Assembly: GCA_946902985.2 (NCBI GenBank)
Contig: OX336388.2
Coordinates: 1,506,684,545 to 1,506,748,544, forward strand
Source of the DNA: Meconema thalassinum
Taxonomy: Eukaryota; Arthropoda; Insecta; Orthoptera; Tettigoniidae
Length of the DNA: 64,000 nucleotides
Direction of reading: 5' to 3'
A program made the translations under genes and the position numbers. The notes beneath the pieces were generated by a model that had not been told where the DNA came from, searched no databases, and worked only from the letters and a program-made list of their open reading frames with translations. Positions 21,413 through 32,558 of the stretch are shown here, piece after piece (the first letter of the stretch is position 1; each line of letters starts with the position of its first letter).

Positions 21413-21879
21413 GAACATGACAACGACAACAGCTAATACTGCCTATTTTACAGATACCGCTGAGTAAGTTAACGAAGGCGACAGTAGTTTTAGGCAGCCT
21501 ACTCCATGTTACCATATATGCTGCTGATTGTTTTCGGGACATGGGAATCGTGGCCATTTCAACACCATGCAGTAGAGTGTGTGCAGAATTTGTCAGTAAA
21601 ACGTAGAAACCCGGGAAAGAAAGAAAGTAAATGATATAAGGTCATTGCTCAAGATTGTATTGTTTAATGCATAACACTCCATCAAATCTTCACTTCATTC
21701 TGTGTTTTTATTAAAATTGAATTGTAAGATAATATTTGTAGAAGGCCTAAACCATTTTTGCTTGCTTCTAAACATTATTTCTATTATACTACCTACACGC
21801 ATGCCATTCGATGTTGGCATGTCAATGAACCCATTTGAAATCAGTAGGCCGCGTTCATAATGGCAAAAATAAGCTGCGG
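21413..21879. other. No supported gene
   Basis: AT-rich sequence with no recognisable domain, RNA gene or repeat family. Confidence 0.3.
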
Positions 21880-22143
21880 TATTTCCGGAGATCGTAGGTT
21901 AGAATCTCGGGTCAGGAAGTGGCTATTCTGAGTGTGGTTTCCCCGGGCTTTTCCACACTCCTTCCCGGAAAATGCCCACTATAAATCCTGGGGCACCTAC
22001 CTCATCCCTGTTCCTAATACAGTTACACACACTACTACAGTCAATACAGCACTACTGGTTATCAACCTAGTTCAACACACATCCAACTACACGGGACTGA
22101 TGACCAAGATAACCCAAGCCCAATAAATGAATTAACAACAACA
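21880..22143 (+). repeat. SINE family 1
   Basis: The order is a B-box-like GGTTAGAATCTCG, the body ACACACTACTACAGTCA, then GGGACTGATGACCAAGAT, ending AATTAACAACAACA. It is collinear with 1081-1465 but without the extra internal segment. Confidence 0.75.
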
Positions 22144-22507
22144 TAATTTTATCCACTACGTATCAAAGCACAGTATAATTAAAATGTTTATGACCTTATG
22201 ACTTCCGAGCTTCTTTGAACCTTGGAACGATTTGAACTTTTCTCCTTTGGTAGTTGTAGATCATAATGGAGTGACGTGGATCCATTTATAAAACGTTTTC
22301 CAGTTAGCTAGTTAGTTAGTTATTGTTCTTTTAAGGGGCAGAATAAATAAATTAGTACGGTAACCGAACAAATAGTACGTAAATAAGGCACGTAACTAAG
22401 AGTTTGTGTTTATTTTACGAACTTGTAGGTGACGCTACTAACCTATGGCTGTCCATAGATATACAAACAGCACGTAACTAAGAATTTGCCATCTTATAGC
22501 AACGTAT

Positions 22508-22921
22508 AGATGTTCACCTTGTGGTGTAGCGGCTAACATTCTTGGCTGTCATCCCGAAGGTCCGGGTTCGATTCTTGACACTGCCAAGAATTTTAATTCT
22601 GGTCTGGGAACTCGAACGCGGTAGATTGAGCCTCGTGAGGTAAAACTGAGAGGAGAAGGATACGATTCCCATCTGAGCCATCTTGAAAGTGACTTTCTGT
22701 GGTTTCCCATTTCTACTCCATACTAATGCCGGGATGGTTCCTAACTTAAAGCCACAGCCATCTCCTTTCCAATTCTTATCTGAATTACAAATACACATGC
22801 TAATACAGACATCACAATGAGACAGGTTACCAGACAAATTTCGCACATATCCAAATACACGGGGCAACATGACCACGATATAGCAAAGCCCTTAAATCAA
22901 TCAACAACAATCAACAACAGC
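22508..22921 (+). repeat. SINE family 2 (tRNA-derived)
   Basis: The head is tRNA-like: TTGTGGTGTAGCGGCTAAC (A-box) and GGGTTCGATTC (B-box). The body includes GCCTCGTGAGGTAAAACTGAG and GGGATGGTTCCTAACTTAA. It ends with the same type of tail as family 1, suggesting a shared mobilising LINE. Confidence 0.75.
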
Positions 22922-23409
22922 AACGTATATATGGCGCTCCTGACAAGTATACATAGATGGTTGCCAGAGTTACCCTAGTTACAGGAAATTGATGATGCTA
23001 ATCTAGATGGACTCCCAGCCCAAAAGCATCCATGTTATAATAAGGTTTAGACTTTCTGGAAATTAATAGTCTGCTTGTAAATAAAGGTGCAGCGCAAGCA
23101 TTAAAGCAGGGGCCTCGAAAGGTTTTAGCCTAAGAGCCACACGTACTCCTCGAATATGTCCCGAGAGAAAAGACTTAGGTAGCGCTTTTCAGTTCCCGGC
23201 ACTATTTATTTGTGTAAAAACATTCTCAAGAATGAAATATTCAAGAAATATTTACATATCCAAATTAACTGATGAGCATTTGAAGTCGCTGCTCATAATT
23301 AGGCTACCACAAGTAAACTTGTTCCAAAACTGCAAACAATTGTCAGTGGAAAGTTACAGCTACATAATATGTAATAGGCCTATGTATGATGTATTATATC
23401 ATAGTAATA
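22922..23409. other. No supported gene
   Basis: Unique-looking AT-rich sequence between a SINE and a mariner derivative; short open frames only. Confidence 0.3.
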
Positions 23410-24083
23410 CAGGGTCATCGAAAAATAATGCCAATATTTCAAAACATGATAGCACCGAAACCCTTCATGTTAAACGTGCAATTCTTTCACTGAACGCCAG
23501 CTGTTTAAAGTAAGTTTTGTTTTGGAGGGGATGTGACCTTGCTATGCACACACTAGATGCGCAGTAGCCAAGGTCGGCCGGGGCGAGTGCACCAATGACT
23601 GCACCGCCCGACAAGCTGCACCTGATTAAAAAGCTGTCATTCGATGGTTTAATCAGTTTAGGGAAACCGGGACTGTAGAGAAAAAATCTAGGCCAGGCCG
23701 ACCACCAACATCAGCAGTGAACGCACGCTTTCGCAATGGCTGGATTGGTACGTGCAATCATTTCAGGAGTAACTGTCAAGATGGCGGCAGAAATTCGCTC
23801 CCGCAGGTGCTCCAAATCCCGATTTGTTTTCTGCATACACAATGTTTTAAATGTACCGCCAGAAAAAAAATCCAATGGGGTGAGGTCAGGACTTCATTGG
23901 CGCGCGCGACCCCGGCAAACCATGCCTACTGCGCAACTAGTGTGCGCATAGCAAGGTCACGTCCCCTCCAAAACAAAACTTACTTGAACCAGCTGGCGTT
24001 CAGTGAAAGAATCACATATTTAACAGAAAGGATTTCGGTGCTATCATGTTTTTAAATGTTGGCATTACTTTTCGATGACCCTG
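23410..24083. mobile_element. Mariner-like derivative with long terminal inverted repeats (674 bp)
   Basis: The left end CAGGGTCATCGAAAAATAATG is mirrored by the right end. Homology between the arms extends about 150 bp, to TTTTGGAGGGGACGTGACC. TA lies at both borders (23408-23409 and 24084-24085). Near 23634-23720 a + frame reads like a transposase helix-turn-helix linker (FRETGTVEKKSRPGRP). The next stretch reads as transposase on the minus strand (ERISAAILTVTPEM, about 23740-23800). The core therefore joins pieces of a transposase in opposite orientation, and the element cannot move itself. Confidence 0.8.
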
Positions 24084-24339
24084 TACAGTAATGTGAATTA
24101 CCTATGTACCCGTACAGTCTTTCACATGTAAAAAGTCAAAATGTTCAATTTCATTATGTATGCCAGTTACTGAGTTTCTTAAATGTTCGTTCAATAAAAA
24201 CATCTGATTATAATTTTTATGATTTACTTACATTGTAATCAAAATAAGCTACGGTGGGACAGGTTGGTGGTGCTCGCAGGCCGGTATTATAAACGTGATC
24301 ATAACCAACACAGGAGTGCAATTTAATTATTATTCATAT

Positions 24340-24540
24340 ATTGTATCCTACTCAGTCATTGGCGACTTCGGTGACGTATTTGTTAGCATGCTGGGCTTCT
24401 ATGCCCAAGATCGCGGGGTCAAACCCGGCCGTATTCGTCGGATATTTTAAGAGCGTTAAAAATCCGTTAGTATACCTTCCTTTGGAGGGAAAGAAAAGCC
24501 GGCGGGCCCATGTCATACTGTATATTTATGGTAAGTAAAA
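24340..24540 (+). repeat. tRNA-like SINE fragment
   Basis: A B-box-like GGGGTCAAACCCGGC (about 24415-24430) is preceded at tRNA spacing by GTTAGCATGCTGGGC. The downstream part resembles family 3-type SINE bodies, but the match is weak. Confidence 0.45.
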
Positions 24541-24599
24541 GCACCTTCCACTAACTTCAATTGTGTAAAGAAAAATGTGTAGGCTAGATTTCATTAATA

Positions 24600-24868
24600 C
24601 TCTTAAGTTCCAACGTTCGTCGCCAGGTGCTGGTTGCGATGGCATCTGGTATCCAAGTTTGCAGCTAGGTGTCGTGGACGGTAGAATTTGGCAGAAAAAG
24701 TAGTAACTACTTGAAATTATCGTCTGTAGTCCTTACTTGAATTAAAACGGATAACACACACTAATACATCTATTACAATTAACACAGGTTATCAGACAGA
24801 TTATACTCACACCCAAAGTACATGGGGCTTGTCGCAGCCCCTAAACTAAGAAACCAACCAACCTACTC
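24600..24868 (+). repeat. SINE family 1, degraded
   Basis: Contains ACACACACTAATACATCTATTACAATT, CACAGGTTATCAGACAGATT and a CCCAAAGTACATGGGGCTTG tail in the family 1 order. The head is not recognisable. Confidence 0.55.
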
Positions 24869-25466
24869 AGTCATTGGGCAAATTTAGGCTGTAGTTTGGA
24901 GATCCTCGCATTAAAGCATGGGGGGAGAATATAGGTCACCAAAGTGAACCAGTGTCTGTGACATTCAGATGAGGTGATGACATCACGGGAACTAATGGCT
25001 TATTGTATCGTTCACAATGGACTAGCGGATATAATTTATTTATCCTGTGGCGGTGTCTTAAAAACAATGGCTTCTCTCTCATGCGTGAAAGGGCAACACC
25101 ATCGTCAGTGGAGGAGAAATGTGCTAAGCAAAAGGCACGTGCCACAGGGTTAATGAGTGTAGCACAATCTGACAAACAACCACGGGCTGGAATTATGTTG
25201 TGAATCCAACCGAATATAAGAGTTTGCCATCAATTTGGCGCCCGAAATTACTGATGACAATTATATCTTACCGATGAACGAGGAACGGAACTCTTACATA
25301 AGCTGCAGAAAATCCTCTTGATCTCTATTATCCTTTAAGTTGTAACGTTTTGGTAGGTCAATACGAATATGGCCGGTGACTGGGCGAGGTACAATGTATA
25401 TAATATATGAATAATTTGTATATAGACTATTACTCTTGGAATAATATTATATGTATTAGTGTAGAC
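24869..25466. other. No supported gene
   Basis: Nothing recognisable on either strand. Confidence 0.3.
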
Positions 25467-26065
25467 ATTTAAGTACTTGGGAGAATGGATAGAGAACAAC
25501 CTGTCAGAAAAAGAGGCAATGAAATCGAGAATTAACAAGTTAAACTTGACATACAATTTAACCTGTAACACTTACAACAAGAAGACCTTCTCCATCAAGA
25601 CTAAACTGAGACACCACCAGACAGTGATTCGTACGGAAGCCATATTCAGCTGAATGCTTGTGCCTGACAAAGAAAGGAATGATCAAAAAGTTGGAGCTAA
25701 TAGAGAGAAAGATTTGTAGGAAGATACATTGACCTAAAAGAACAGAAGATGGGTCTTAAAAAAAGGGGACCAAGAATTATACCTCAGATTGGATAAAATC
25801 TCGGACACCATCCGGAAAAGATGGGCCATGTACTTTGGATATATATACAGAATCGACCCAGGTAGATTAACCAACCGGATAATGAAATACTCTGTGACCA
25901 GGAAAATCAGAGATCGCTGGTATCAGGAGATGAAGAAAGACCCAAAAGAAATGGCAACATCTGAAGCTGAAGTCCGCAACAGGGAAGCATACAAAGCCAA
26001 AATTAAGAATGTCACGGGTTTTAAGAGTCATCCTAGATCACGGATCCAGGCACCATAGACTGAAG
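25467..26065 (+). pseudogene. Non-LTR retrotransposon RT C-terminal fragment
   Basis: Begins with the RT thumb signature FKYLGEWIENN (about 25467-25500) and continues through a stop near 25651. It resumes in 25789-26055 with IRKRWAMYFGYIYRID and RWYQEMKKD, typical of the region after the RT domain in insect LINEs. Several frame breaks occur. The upstream RT and endonuclease are missing, as expected for a 5'-truncated LINE copy. Confidence 0.7.
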
Positions 26066-26210
26066 AAAGGAGGAGAATGCAGAGCGATAGAATGAAGGAG
26101 TATTCGGCAAAAATAAAGATCCACAAGCTGAAATCAAATTAACGTAGTCCACAGTCGACCTAAACAACAAAAGAAGAACATGTTACAATCACTATTTTAA
26201 TGGGGCAATT

Positions 26211-26255
26211 GTAGGATTACACTTTCCGATCTTCAAGCGATCATCTTCAGATCCT
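26211..26255 (-). ncRNA. Possible hammerhead ribozyme, degenerate
   Basis: On the minus strand CUGAAGA (26250-26244) is followed by a GAUC/GAUC stem II and GAAA (26226-26223). Stem I pairs AGGAU (26255-26251) perfectly with AUCCU (26217-26213). A GUA cleavage triplet precedes the 3' strand of stem I. Stem III is reduced to one pair, so activity is doubtful. It may derive from a Penelope-like element terminal repeat. Confidence 0.35.
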
Positions 26256-26794
26256 GATCACTGGATTAAGGTTTAAATTTATATCCAAATATTATCTAAC
26301 TACAAATAAGTGTAGTGTGTTTAGTTAGTGATTATATTGAGATTCGCAGTTTGAATCTCGTTAGTTGTTTTTATAAAGGTTTGTGAATTGCGTATGAGTA
26401 TTATGCACGTGTATACGTACAGTTAGGAAAAACAATACAATAAATAAAATATTGTTAGAACATGCACTTGAATGCTATTATGTGTAAGGTTACTTATCTG
26501 AGTGGAGCCGTTGGTTGCACAGGTGTTAAGCTATCGCGAGTCTACCCCCATCTCCTTCATTAGTTTGAAAAGAACAAGTGGATTTAAATGCCCTCCTATT
26601 ACTCTCGCCTATGCTCCACTGATTTCAATCTGTCTTTTCTCTCCCAACATTCTGACCTTGTTTCTTACGCTATAGGTCTCCTCCTGAGTGATCTAATACA
26701 CCCCTCCCCCATGGCCTAGATAATCAAACATGCATAGGTCTTCTCCCTTTCGTCTGAAACCTCTAATGCCGTGCAATTATTTCTTGTTCTATGA
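26256..26794. other. No supported gene
   Basis: AT-rich sequence following the ribozyme-like site, possibly the rest of a Penelope-like terminal repeat, then an unassigned pyrimidine-rich stretch. Confidence 0.3.
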
Positions 26795-27055
26795 CGATGA
26801 ACGACCTCGTGGTGTATCGGAAGCATTCTACCCTGTCGCCCCAAAAGTCCGAGGTCAATCCCAGCACTGCCAAACTGCATAAACGGAGCACACTCAGCCT
26901 CGTGAGGCAAAACTGAGAAGAGTTGCGTTCAATTGCCATCTCAGCCATCCTGGAGGTGATTTTCCATGGATTTCTCCTTCTATCACAGGTTAATGTGGGG
27001 ATGGTTCCTAACTTAAGGCCACGGTCGCCTCCTTCCCAACACTGTTGCAAAGAAG
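26795..27055 (+). repeat. SINE family 2
   Basis: The head CGTGGTGTATCGGAAGC and the degraded B-box GAGGTCAATCCC are followed by CAGCCTCGTGAGGCAAAACTG and GGGATGGTTCCTAACTTAAG, as in 22508-22921. The tail is truncated. Confidence 0.75.
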
Positions 27056-27189
27056 TACGTGGTGGAGAGGTGCGCAGGAAGATATGCAAGGAGGTGTGGC
27101 GGCTGAGGGGAGCGAGGTGTTGGTAGTGTAAAATTCCGACAAGCTAATTAGAGAAATGTTATTGCTTACATCAGAACCCCGCGTCGTAG

Positions 27190-27500
27190 CCATGAGCGTT
27201 AAAATCGCTCACCAAGGCCGAGAGGGCAGTTTCACTAAGTCAAGAGATCATAGGCTCGAATCCGGGTGCCGAGAGCGGTTTCTTTCCAGGGTTTGCTACA
27301 GTCCTCCAGGCAAATCCCGGGATAGTATCTTATGTGAAGTCCCAGGGCACCTACCCCACCCCTGTATATAATTCACACACTACTACAGTCAGCACAGAAA
27401 CACAGGTTATCAGACAAAATCCACACATACCCAAGTACACCGGGCAGATGACCAAAGATTTTCCATGCCCCTAATACGAATTAACAGCAACAACAACAGA
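27190..27500 (+). repeat. SINE family 1
   Basis: This is the clearest family member. It has AAGGCCGAGAGGGCAGTTTC and B-box AGGCTCGAATCCGGG, then CAGGGCACCTACCCCACCCC and ACACACTACTACAGTCAGCAC, then CCCAAGTACACCGGGC, ending AATTAACAGCAACAACAACA. Confidence 0.8.
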
Positions 27501-28084
27501 GCTTACATCGGAATGAAGCCTACTAGCTTGTCGGGCGCACAAATACGTACTTCCAAAGTAGCTGGCGGTAGATTTAGTGTTACCGTTTACAAATCAGATA
27601 CACGAATGTTCAAGGAATCGATTAACGCAACATACACGTGCCTAAAAGGATGCGGAACGAAGTCAAAACATCGAGTTTTGAAAAGATTTACGTGTTCGTA
27701 TTGGTATTTTCGTACTGAAACAGTTTGGATAGGTCGAATTTTTTGCTAGCTACTTTCCAAGTGGGGGATTCATTCGCTCTAAGTTGGCATCCCATGTTCC
27801 GAATAGAAGTCTTCAAATGTCAGCACTCGCAGCCAGCGACTGTGGGTTCCTCACTTACGCTTTCCAAGGCGGAGGTAACGATTCTGGGTTTCATCCTCTG
27901 GCTACGACATTGCTAGGAACATTAATAAATGAAAACATGATCATAACATCGGCAGAGAGCACTTGGCGTTTAAACTAATCAAATAATTCGGCAGATGGTA
28001 CACCATTTTCTGCTGTGAGTAGACCAGCAAACAAAATAATATGAATAGATCACAATAACTTCGTGACAGAAAAAGAGGCAGTTG
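27501..28084. other. No supported gene
   Basis: An open frame runs through 27465-27749, but it begins in the SINE tail and shows no domain. Confidence 0.3.
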
Positions 28085-28430
28085 TTTCATTCAAGGGCTT
28101 TATGACATCGAGGCCATGTAGCCTCATGTACTTGGGTGTGTGTATAGAAATTGTCTGATAATCTGTGTTATTGTGGTGTTCATATTGGTAATTGAGGGGA
28201 GGATTGGGATGGAGGCAGCAGTGGACTTACGTTAGGATCCATCCCGGCATTTGCCTGAAGTAGAAAAGGATGAACCACGGAAAACCACTTCTAAAATAGC
28301 CAAGGTGGGAAACGAATTCTCATGTTTTGTCTCACGAGGCTGCGTGTGTCCCGTTATAGCCCTCGGATCAGAATTGAATTTCTTAGTAGAGCTGAGATTC
28401 GAACCATGACCTCCGTGGCGTCAGCCAAGT
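28085..28430 (-). repeat. SINE family 2, reverse
   Basis: The reverse complement shows the degraded tRNA head (near 28385-28430), then CTCGTGAGACAAAAC, GGTTTTCCGTGGTTCATCC, and a tail with CCAAGTACATGAGGC. Same family as 22508-22921 but longer in the middle. Confidence 0.75.
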
Positions 28431-28849
28431 ATAGTAGTGGACAGAAAAGAAGAAACGTCATCCTTTCAATTGTCTCCAAAATAACCAATATAATAATTTT
28501 TAACATACTGCGTATAAAAGGGACTGAAATAAATTAAACACTCCAATTTCAACTCAATTTAGAGAGACCATCGAATAAATGTATTTGCCTCTTGTAATTC
28601 GATGCTTGTCTTCTTACCGTCCCTGGTAAGCATTCGTCAATGCTGTTTCCAAGACACACTCATCAAGTTACTTCCACTCTGCAGAACGATCACTCTCACT
28701 CTTCAATTTTCAGAAAAAAATATTAGGGATTATGCATGTGTTGTACAGAAAAAACCGTTTTAAATAAGTCACATCGTCAGTAATATATCTACAGTATAAA
28801 AAACACTTCGGAAGATGCAGCTCAGTTGTTTCGGAAGACATATGGTAAT
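28431..28849. other. No supported gene
   Basis: AT-rich; no domain, repeat or RNA gene recognised. Confidence 0.3.
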
Positions 28850-29125
28850 ATGTGTCTGGCTGCGTGGCTCAGCGGTAAAGTTCTCGCATGCTGTTTCCAA
28901 GGTTGCTGGATCGAATCTGACATAGTCATCTGTCATTTGAGGGTGCACACATGTTTGGTAGGCCTAGAGCATTCGTGGGCTGTAGCGCCATGGAATTTTA
29001 GGGAGCCGTGTCAGTAGATTTACTGCCACGTTAAAGATCCCCTTCGGGGTGAAAATCCGGCTCCCCGGCTTCTCTAAAAGCCACAGTTGTTAAAAGGGAC
29101 GTAATACCAATAACATTATAATTAT
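28850..29125 (+). repeat. SINE family 3 (tRNA-derived)
   Basis: The tRNA-like head has GTGGCTCAGCGGTAAAG (A-box) and GGATCGAATCT (B-box). The body has ACTGCCACGTTAAAGATCCC, CGGGGTGAAAATCCGGC and a terminal AATAACATTATAATTATTA stretch. A truncated relative is at 30168-30282. Confidence 0.75.
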
Positions 29126-29802
29126 TAGGGGATATGTGAATACGTGCGTATAACGCCTGAGGTTAGTGATCAAATGCTGATTAGAACCCACTTCATCACT
29201 TGTGCCAGGTGTTTCTGATCGATATTGTGATGGTTAGCAAGGCCTGCTCTCATACAGTATGTTGACCATTGCGCTCCAGGGGGTCTATGGAATTCGTATT
29301 GGAAATCGGCTCAACCACCTCATCTTCATTCATGTGCATCGCTGTAGGAGTTACGATCATTTCCCTAACTTACTGAGTTATTCATGATAGGATGGACATC
29401 TGCTTCCATGAACATACTAACATACAGATCACTACAAGAGATGATAAAATACCTCTATGAACCTACTTGACGTGAAAGACAAAGTTCGCTTGTAATGTGG
29501 TGCTCCCTCAGAATATAATTGAGTGAAGGGAAAAGTTGCAATGCTAATGACACTTGTAAACGTGTAAAAATAACCCTTGAAATGAGTGTATCATTGAACT
29601 AAATTGAAGTTAACTAAATTATAATAAAGTATTAAGACACTGTTTACTATGTCATCATTTTAGTGATCTAAATAAACATTCGTAGGCAAAGCAAAGCCCA
29701 CCTGGACATTAGAAGATAGGAAACATCATTTAATGTAAAATCATTCCTCATTATCACTGTCCAATTACTGTGATGGAACCGTATCAGTAGATTTGTTGTT
29801 GA
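29126..29802. other. No supported gene
   Basis: Nothing recognisable on either strand. Confidence 0.3.
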
Positions 29803-30165
29803 GTCTGTTAGAGGTTTTGCGACAACTTGGTTTCGTCTACATGGGTGTGTGTAAGATTTGTCTGATAACCTGCGTTACTATGATGACTGTAATAGTGTAT
29901 TTGTAATTGAGGTACGATTTGGGTAGGAGCGTCCGTGGCCATAAGTTATGTACCATCGCGGCGTAGAAGTGGGGAACTACGGAAATCCACTTCAAGGATG
30001 GATGAGGTAGGAATCGTACGTGCCCCTTCTCAGCTATGCCTGACGAGGCTGAGTGTACCCCGTTCCAGCTCTCAGACCAGAATGACATTTCTTGGCAAAG
30101 CCAGGAATCTATAACGAGCTTCCACGGTGACAGCCAAGAATGCTAGCCACTACGCAATAAGGTGG
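29803..30165 (-). repeat. SINE family 2, reverse
   Basis: The reverse complement contains the degraded head near 30110-30165, then CAGCCTCGTCAGGCATAGC and GGATTTCCGTAGTTCCCC, and a CCATGTAGACG tail. Collinear with 28085-28430. Confidence 0.75.
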
Positions 30166-30167
30166 AC

Positions 30168-30246
30168 TATCACTAGATTTACTTGCACGTTGACCTCCCT
30201 TGGTGCAAAATTCTGGCTCCACGGCGCGGCGTCCGTAAATTTCACA

Positions 30247-30282
<36 letters not shown>
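30168..30282 (+). repeat. SINE family 3 fragment with TAA microsatellite
   Basis: TAGATTTACTTGCACGTTGACC and AAAATTCTGGCTCCACGG correspond to the 3' half of 28850-29125. The element ends in about twelve TAA repeats (30247-30282), presumably its simple-repeat tail. Confidence 0.7.
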
Positions 30283-30580
30283 TCGTATGGCCTCGGGTTC
30301 CGGGTGCAAGCTTTGTTATTTGTCACCCAGAGGGTAGGTTGCATGTCGAATGTCGTTGTTCCTTGAAGCACTATGAAAGTCAAGGAAGTTAGATATCTAA
30401 GCTCCTTGAACACTATAGCGCATTCTAGTAGAGAAATGAGGAACTTTGTGTTGGCGGAAACTCCCGAGATTAATTTTAGCATTATGATCCCGGCCTATTG
30501 AATTCAAATAGGTTCTTTGACATGCCAACATCGTATGACATGAGTGTCGTAATTTATGCCGCCTTTCAAAAAATCACGTA
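30283..30580. other. No supported gene
   Basis: The stretch after the TAA run reads like further repeat sequence but I cannot name it. Confidence 0.3.
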
Positions 30581-30648
30581 CCACGGCAGGAGCGAACCTG
30601 CAAGCTTGGGGTTAGTAGATCGACACGTTGACCACTCACCTACCGTGG
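30581..30648 (-). repeat. tRNA-like sequence (SINE head) spanning border of repeat copy 2
   Basis: CCACGG at 30581-30586 pairs with CCGTGG at 30643-30648 as an acceptor-like stem. On the minus strand GCAGGTTCGCTCCTGC forms a T-arm-like hairpin, and GTAGGTGAGTGGTCAAC resembles an A-box. In copy 1 this structure is cut at about 269, so the left border of copy 1 is a truncation within it. It is not a functional tRNA: the anticodon arm is poor and there is no CCA-proximal match. Confidence 0.5.
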
Positions 30649-31815
30649 CAAGCTAATGCCGCAGTAGTTAATAGGATCGTAGAACCAATACAATTATTAC
30701 TTTTTTAATCATTGTACGGGTTAATCCTTTTTTGACCTCTCTCAGTGACCGGTTCAATAGAACATACTGTAAGTAAGAAGAGTCTTTCATTTCTGGAATA
30801 TTTTGTTGATTGTTGTTGATTCTTTTATGGGCTTTGTGACATCATGTTCATGTAGTCCCGTGTACTTGGGGGTGTGTAGAATTTGTCGTCGTGCATGACT
30901 TAATGTACCTGCTTCACTGCTAAGCATCTTATGCATCTTAAAGAGTGATTGTTGCTTCTATATAACATTACCGTGTTTGAAAAATAATGTTGCGAATATC
31001 TCAACTGTTTACGGAATTTCTTAGTTCTATTGGTAAAGTTTGGATTACTTTAGGAATAACAGTTTACTTACACTTCTGACTCCGAATCAGTGTTAAACAA
31101 TGCTTGCAGTGCAGAATAGAGGAGTCACTAGCGCTTCTCTTGTTTGCTCGAATTTTACGAGTCTACAGTTTTATAATGCACAAATGCGAGTAAAGTTTCC
31201 CAGTTTATTCTTCGATGGAAATTATTCTTCCTTGTGAATATGAGATCCTATATTTGTGCAACATAAATTCGAATCCTTCAGCCTCATTGATCACGCCAAC
31301 CAACGATTGCGCGTCAAAATTATTCCGAAAGGATCGCTAAAATTAGGTTAAGGTAGTTGTCTAGTTTACTTAGTTTCAAAATGTATATCATATAAATCAC
31401 AACATAATATTTTCAATCTTGAATTACTTTGCCGTACGGTTTAGCCGTGCTTGTTAATTTGTGCACCACTACCACGAGAACAGCTGCATTAAGTTCGAAG
31501 ATCGAAGGTTCGAATCCCGGTGCTGACAGTGGCTATCCTGAGAGTGATTTTCCCCTTAGTTTGTCACACTCCTGGTACCTTACTCCAAGTCCCGGGGCTT
31601 CTAACTCATCTATGTCCCTACTACAGTAATACACACTACTACAGTCATATAAATTCAGGTTATCTGACAAAATATACAAGCACTCAACTACATGGGGTTG
31701 ATGACCAAGATGTCCCAAAGGTGCAGATGACCTCACTATTCCGCCCCTTTAAACCTCAATAACTAACTAACTAACTAAATAACCAGATGTCCCAAGCCCC
31801 TTAAATTAACAACAA

Positions 31816-32025
31816 GGGGCGTGGTGGCGCAGCGGTTAAGCTGTGTGCCTCTCACCAAGGTGGACCGGGTTCGATTCCTGGTCAATGCATGTGAGATTGT
31901 CGAAGTGAAATGCCATGTCCTGTTGTTCGGATTCCACGTAAAAAGGAGGTCCCGTGGCTCATGTTCTCGCGATTAACGGTCACGTTAAACTACAAGCTTG
32001 CTTGCTTGCTTGAATTAACAACAAC
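31816..32025 (+). repeat. tRNA-derived SINE, second copy
   Basis: Same element as 1471-1680, carried along within the large duplication. Confidence 0.75.
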
Positions 32026-32256
32026 ACCTCGAAATACGAAATTTATTGTTTTTCTGTCGGGCAACACGATTGCACCCAATTGCAATGGCTGATTACTTGC
32101 GGGAACAGTTATCATAGGTTAATGGGAGACAACACGGATTTCGACAAGGGTGCTCATGTGCTAGACAAGGGAGTGTAAAATGATTTTTTATTTAGTCAAT
32201 TTACCCTCTAGGTTGGTGGTTCCCACGGACTCAGCGAGGGAACTCACCACTACCGC

Positions 32257-32558
32257 CTACGCAGTAGCGTTTCCGATGAAGACTATGCACATGCATGTCA
32301 AGTTTGGCGAGTGTTTGGCATGAAGAGCTAAGTGAATATGCTTTGCATTACCTAAAACTGGATGTATTGCTGCACACCGATGTGTTTCAAAAATTCCGTG
32401 AGTTGTGTCAACACATTTACGGTCTTGACCCGGCTCACTATTATACGAGTCCCGGGCTCTCGTTCGATGCCGCTTTAAAATACACTCAAGTGGAATTGGA
32501 TTTACTCACTGATGTAGACATGGTTCTATTTTTTGAAAAGGACATTCGTGGCGGCTTT
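32257..32558 (+). pseudogene. Captured DNA polymerase fragment, second copy
   Basis: It is nearly identical to 1912-2213, including the repeat flanks. One visible difference replaces a Gly codon by a Glu codon near 32325, in the non-homologous lead-in. Being shared by both copies, the capture predates the duplication. Confidence 0.8.

Noticed and set aside
27465..27749. 94-residue + strand open frame
   Set aside because: It starts inside a SINE tail and shows no domain.
30109..30482. Open frames with long Tyr or Ile runs
   Set aside because: They are readings of the TAA microsatellite at 30247-30282.
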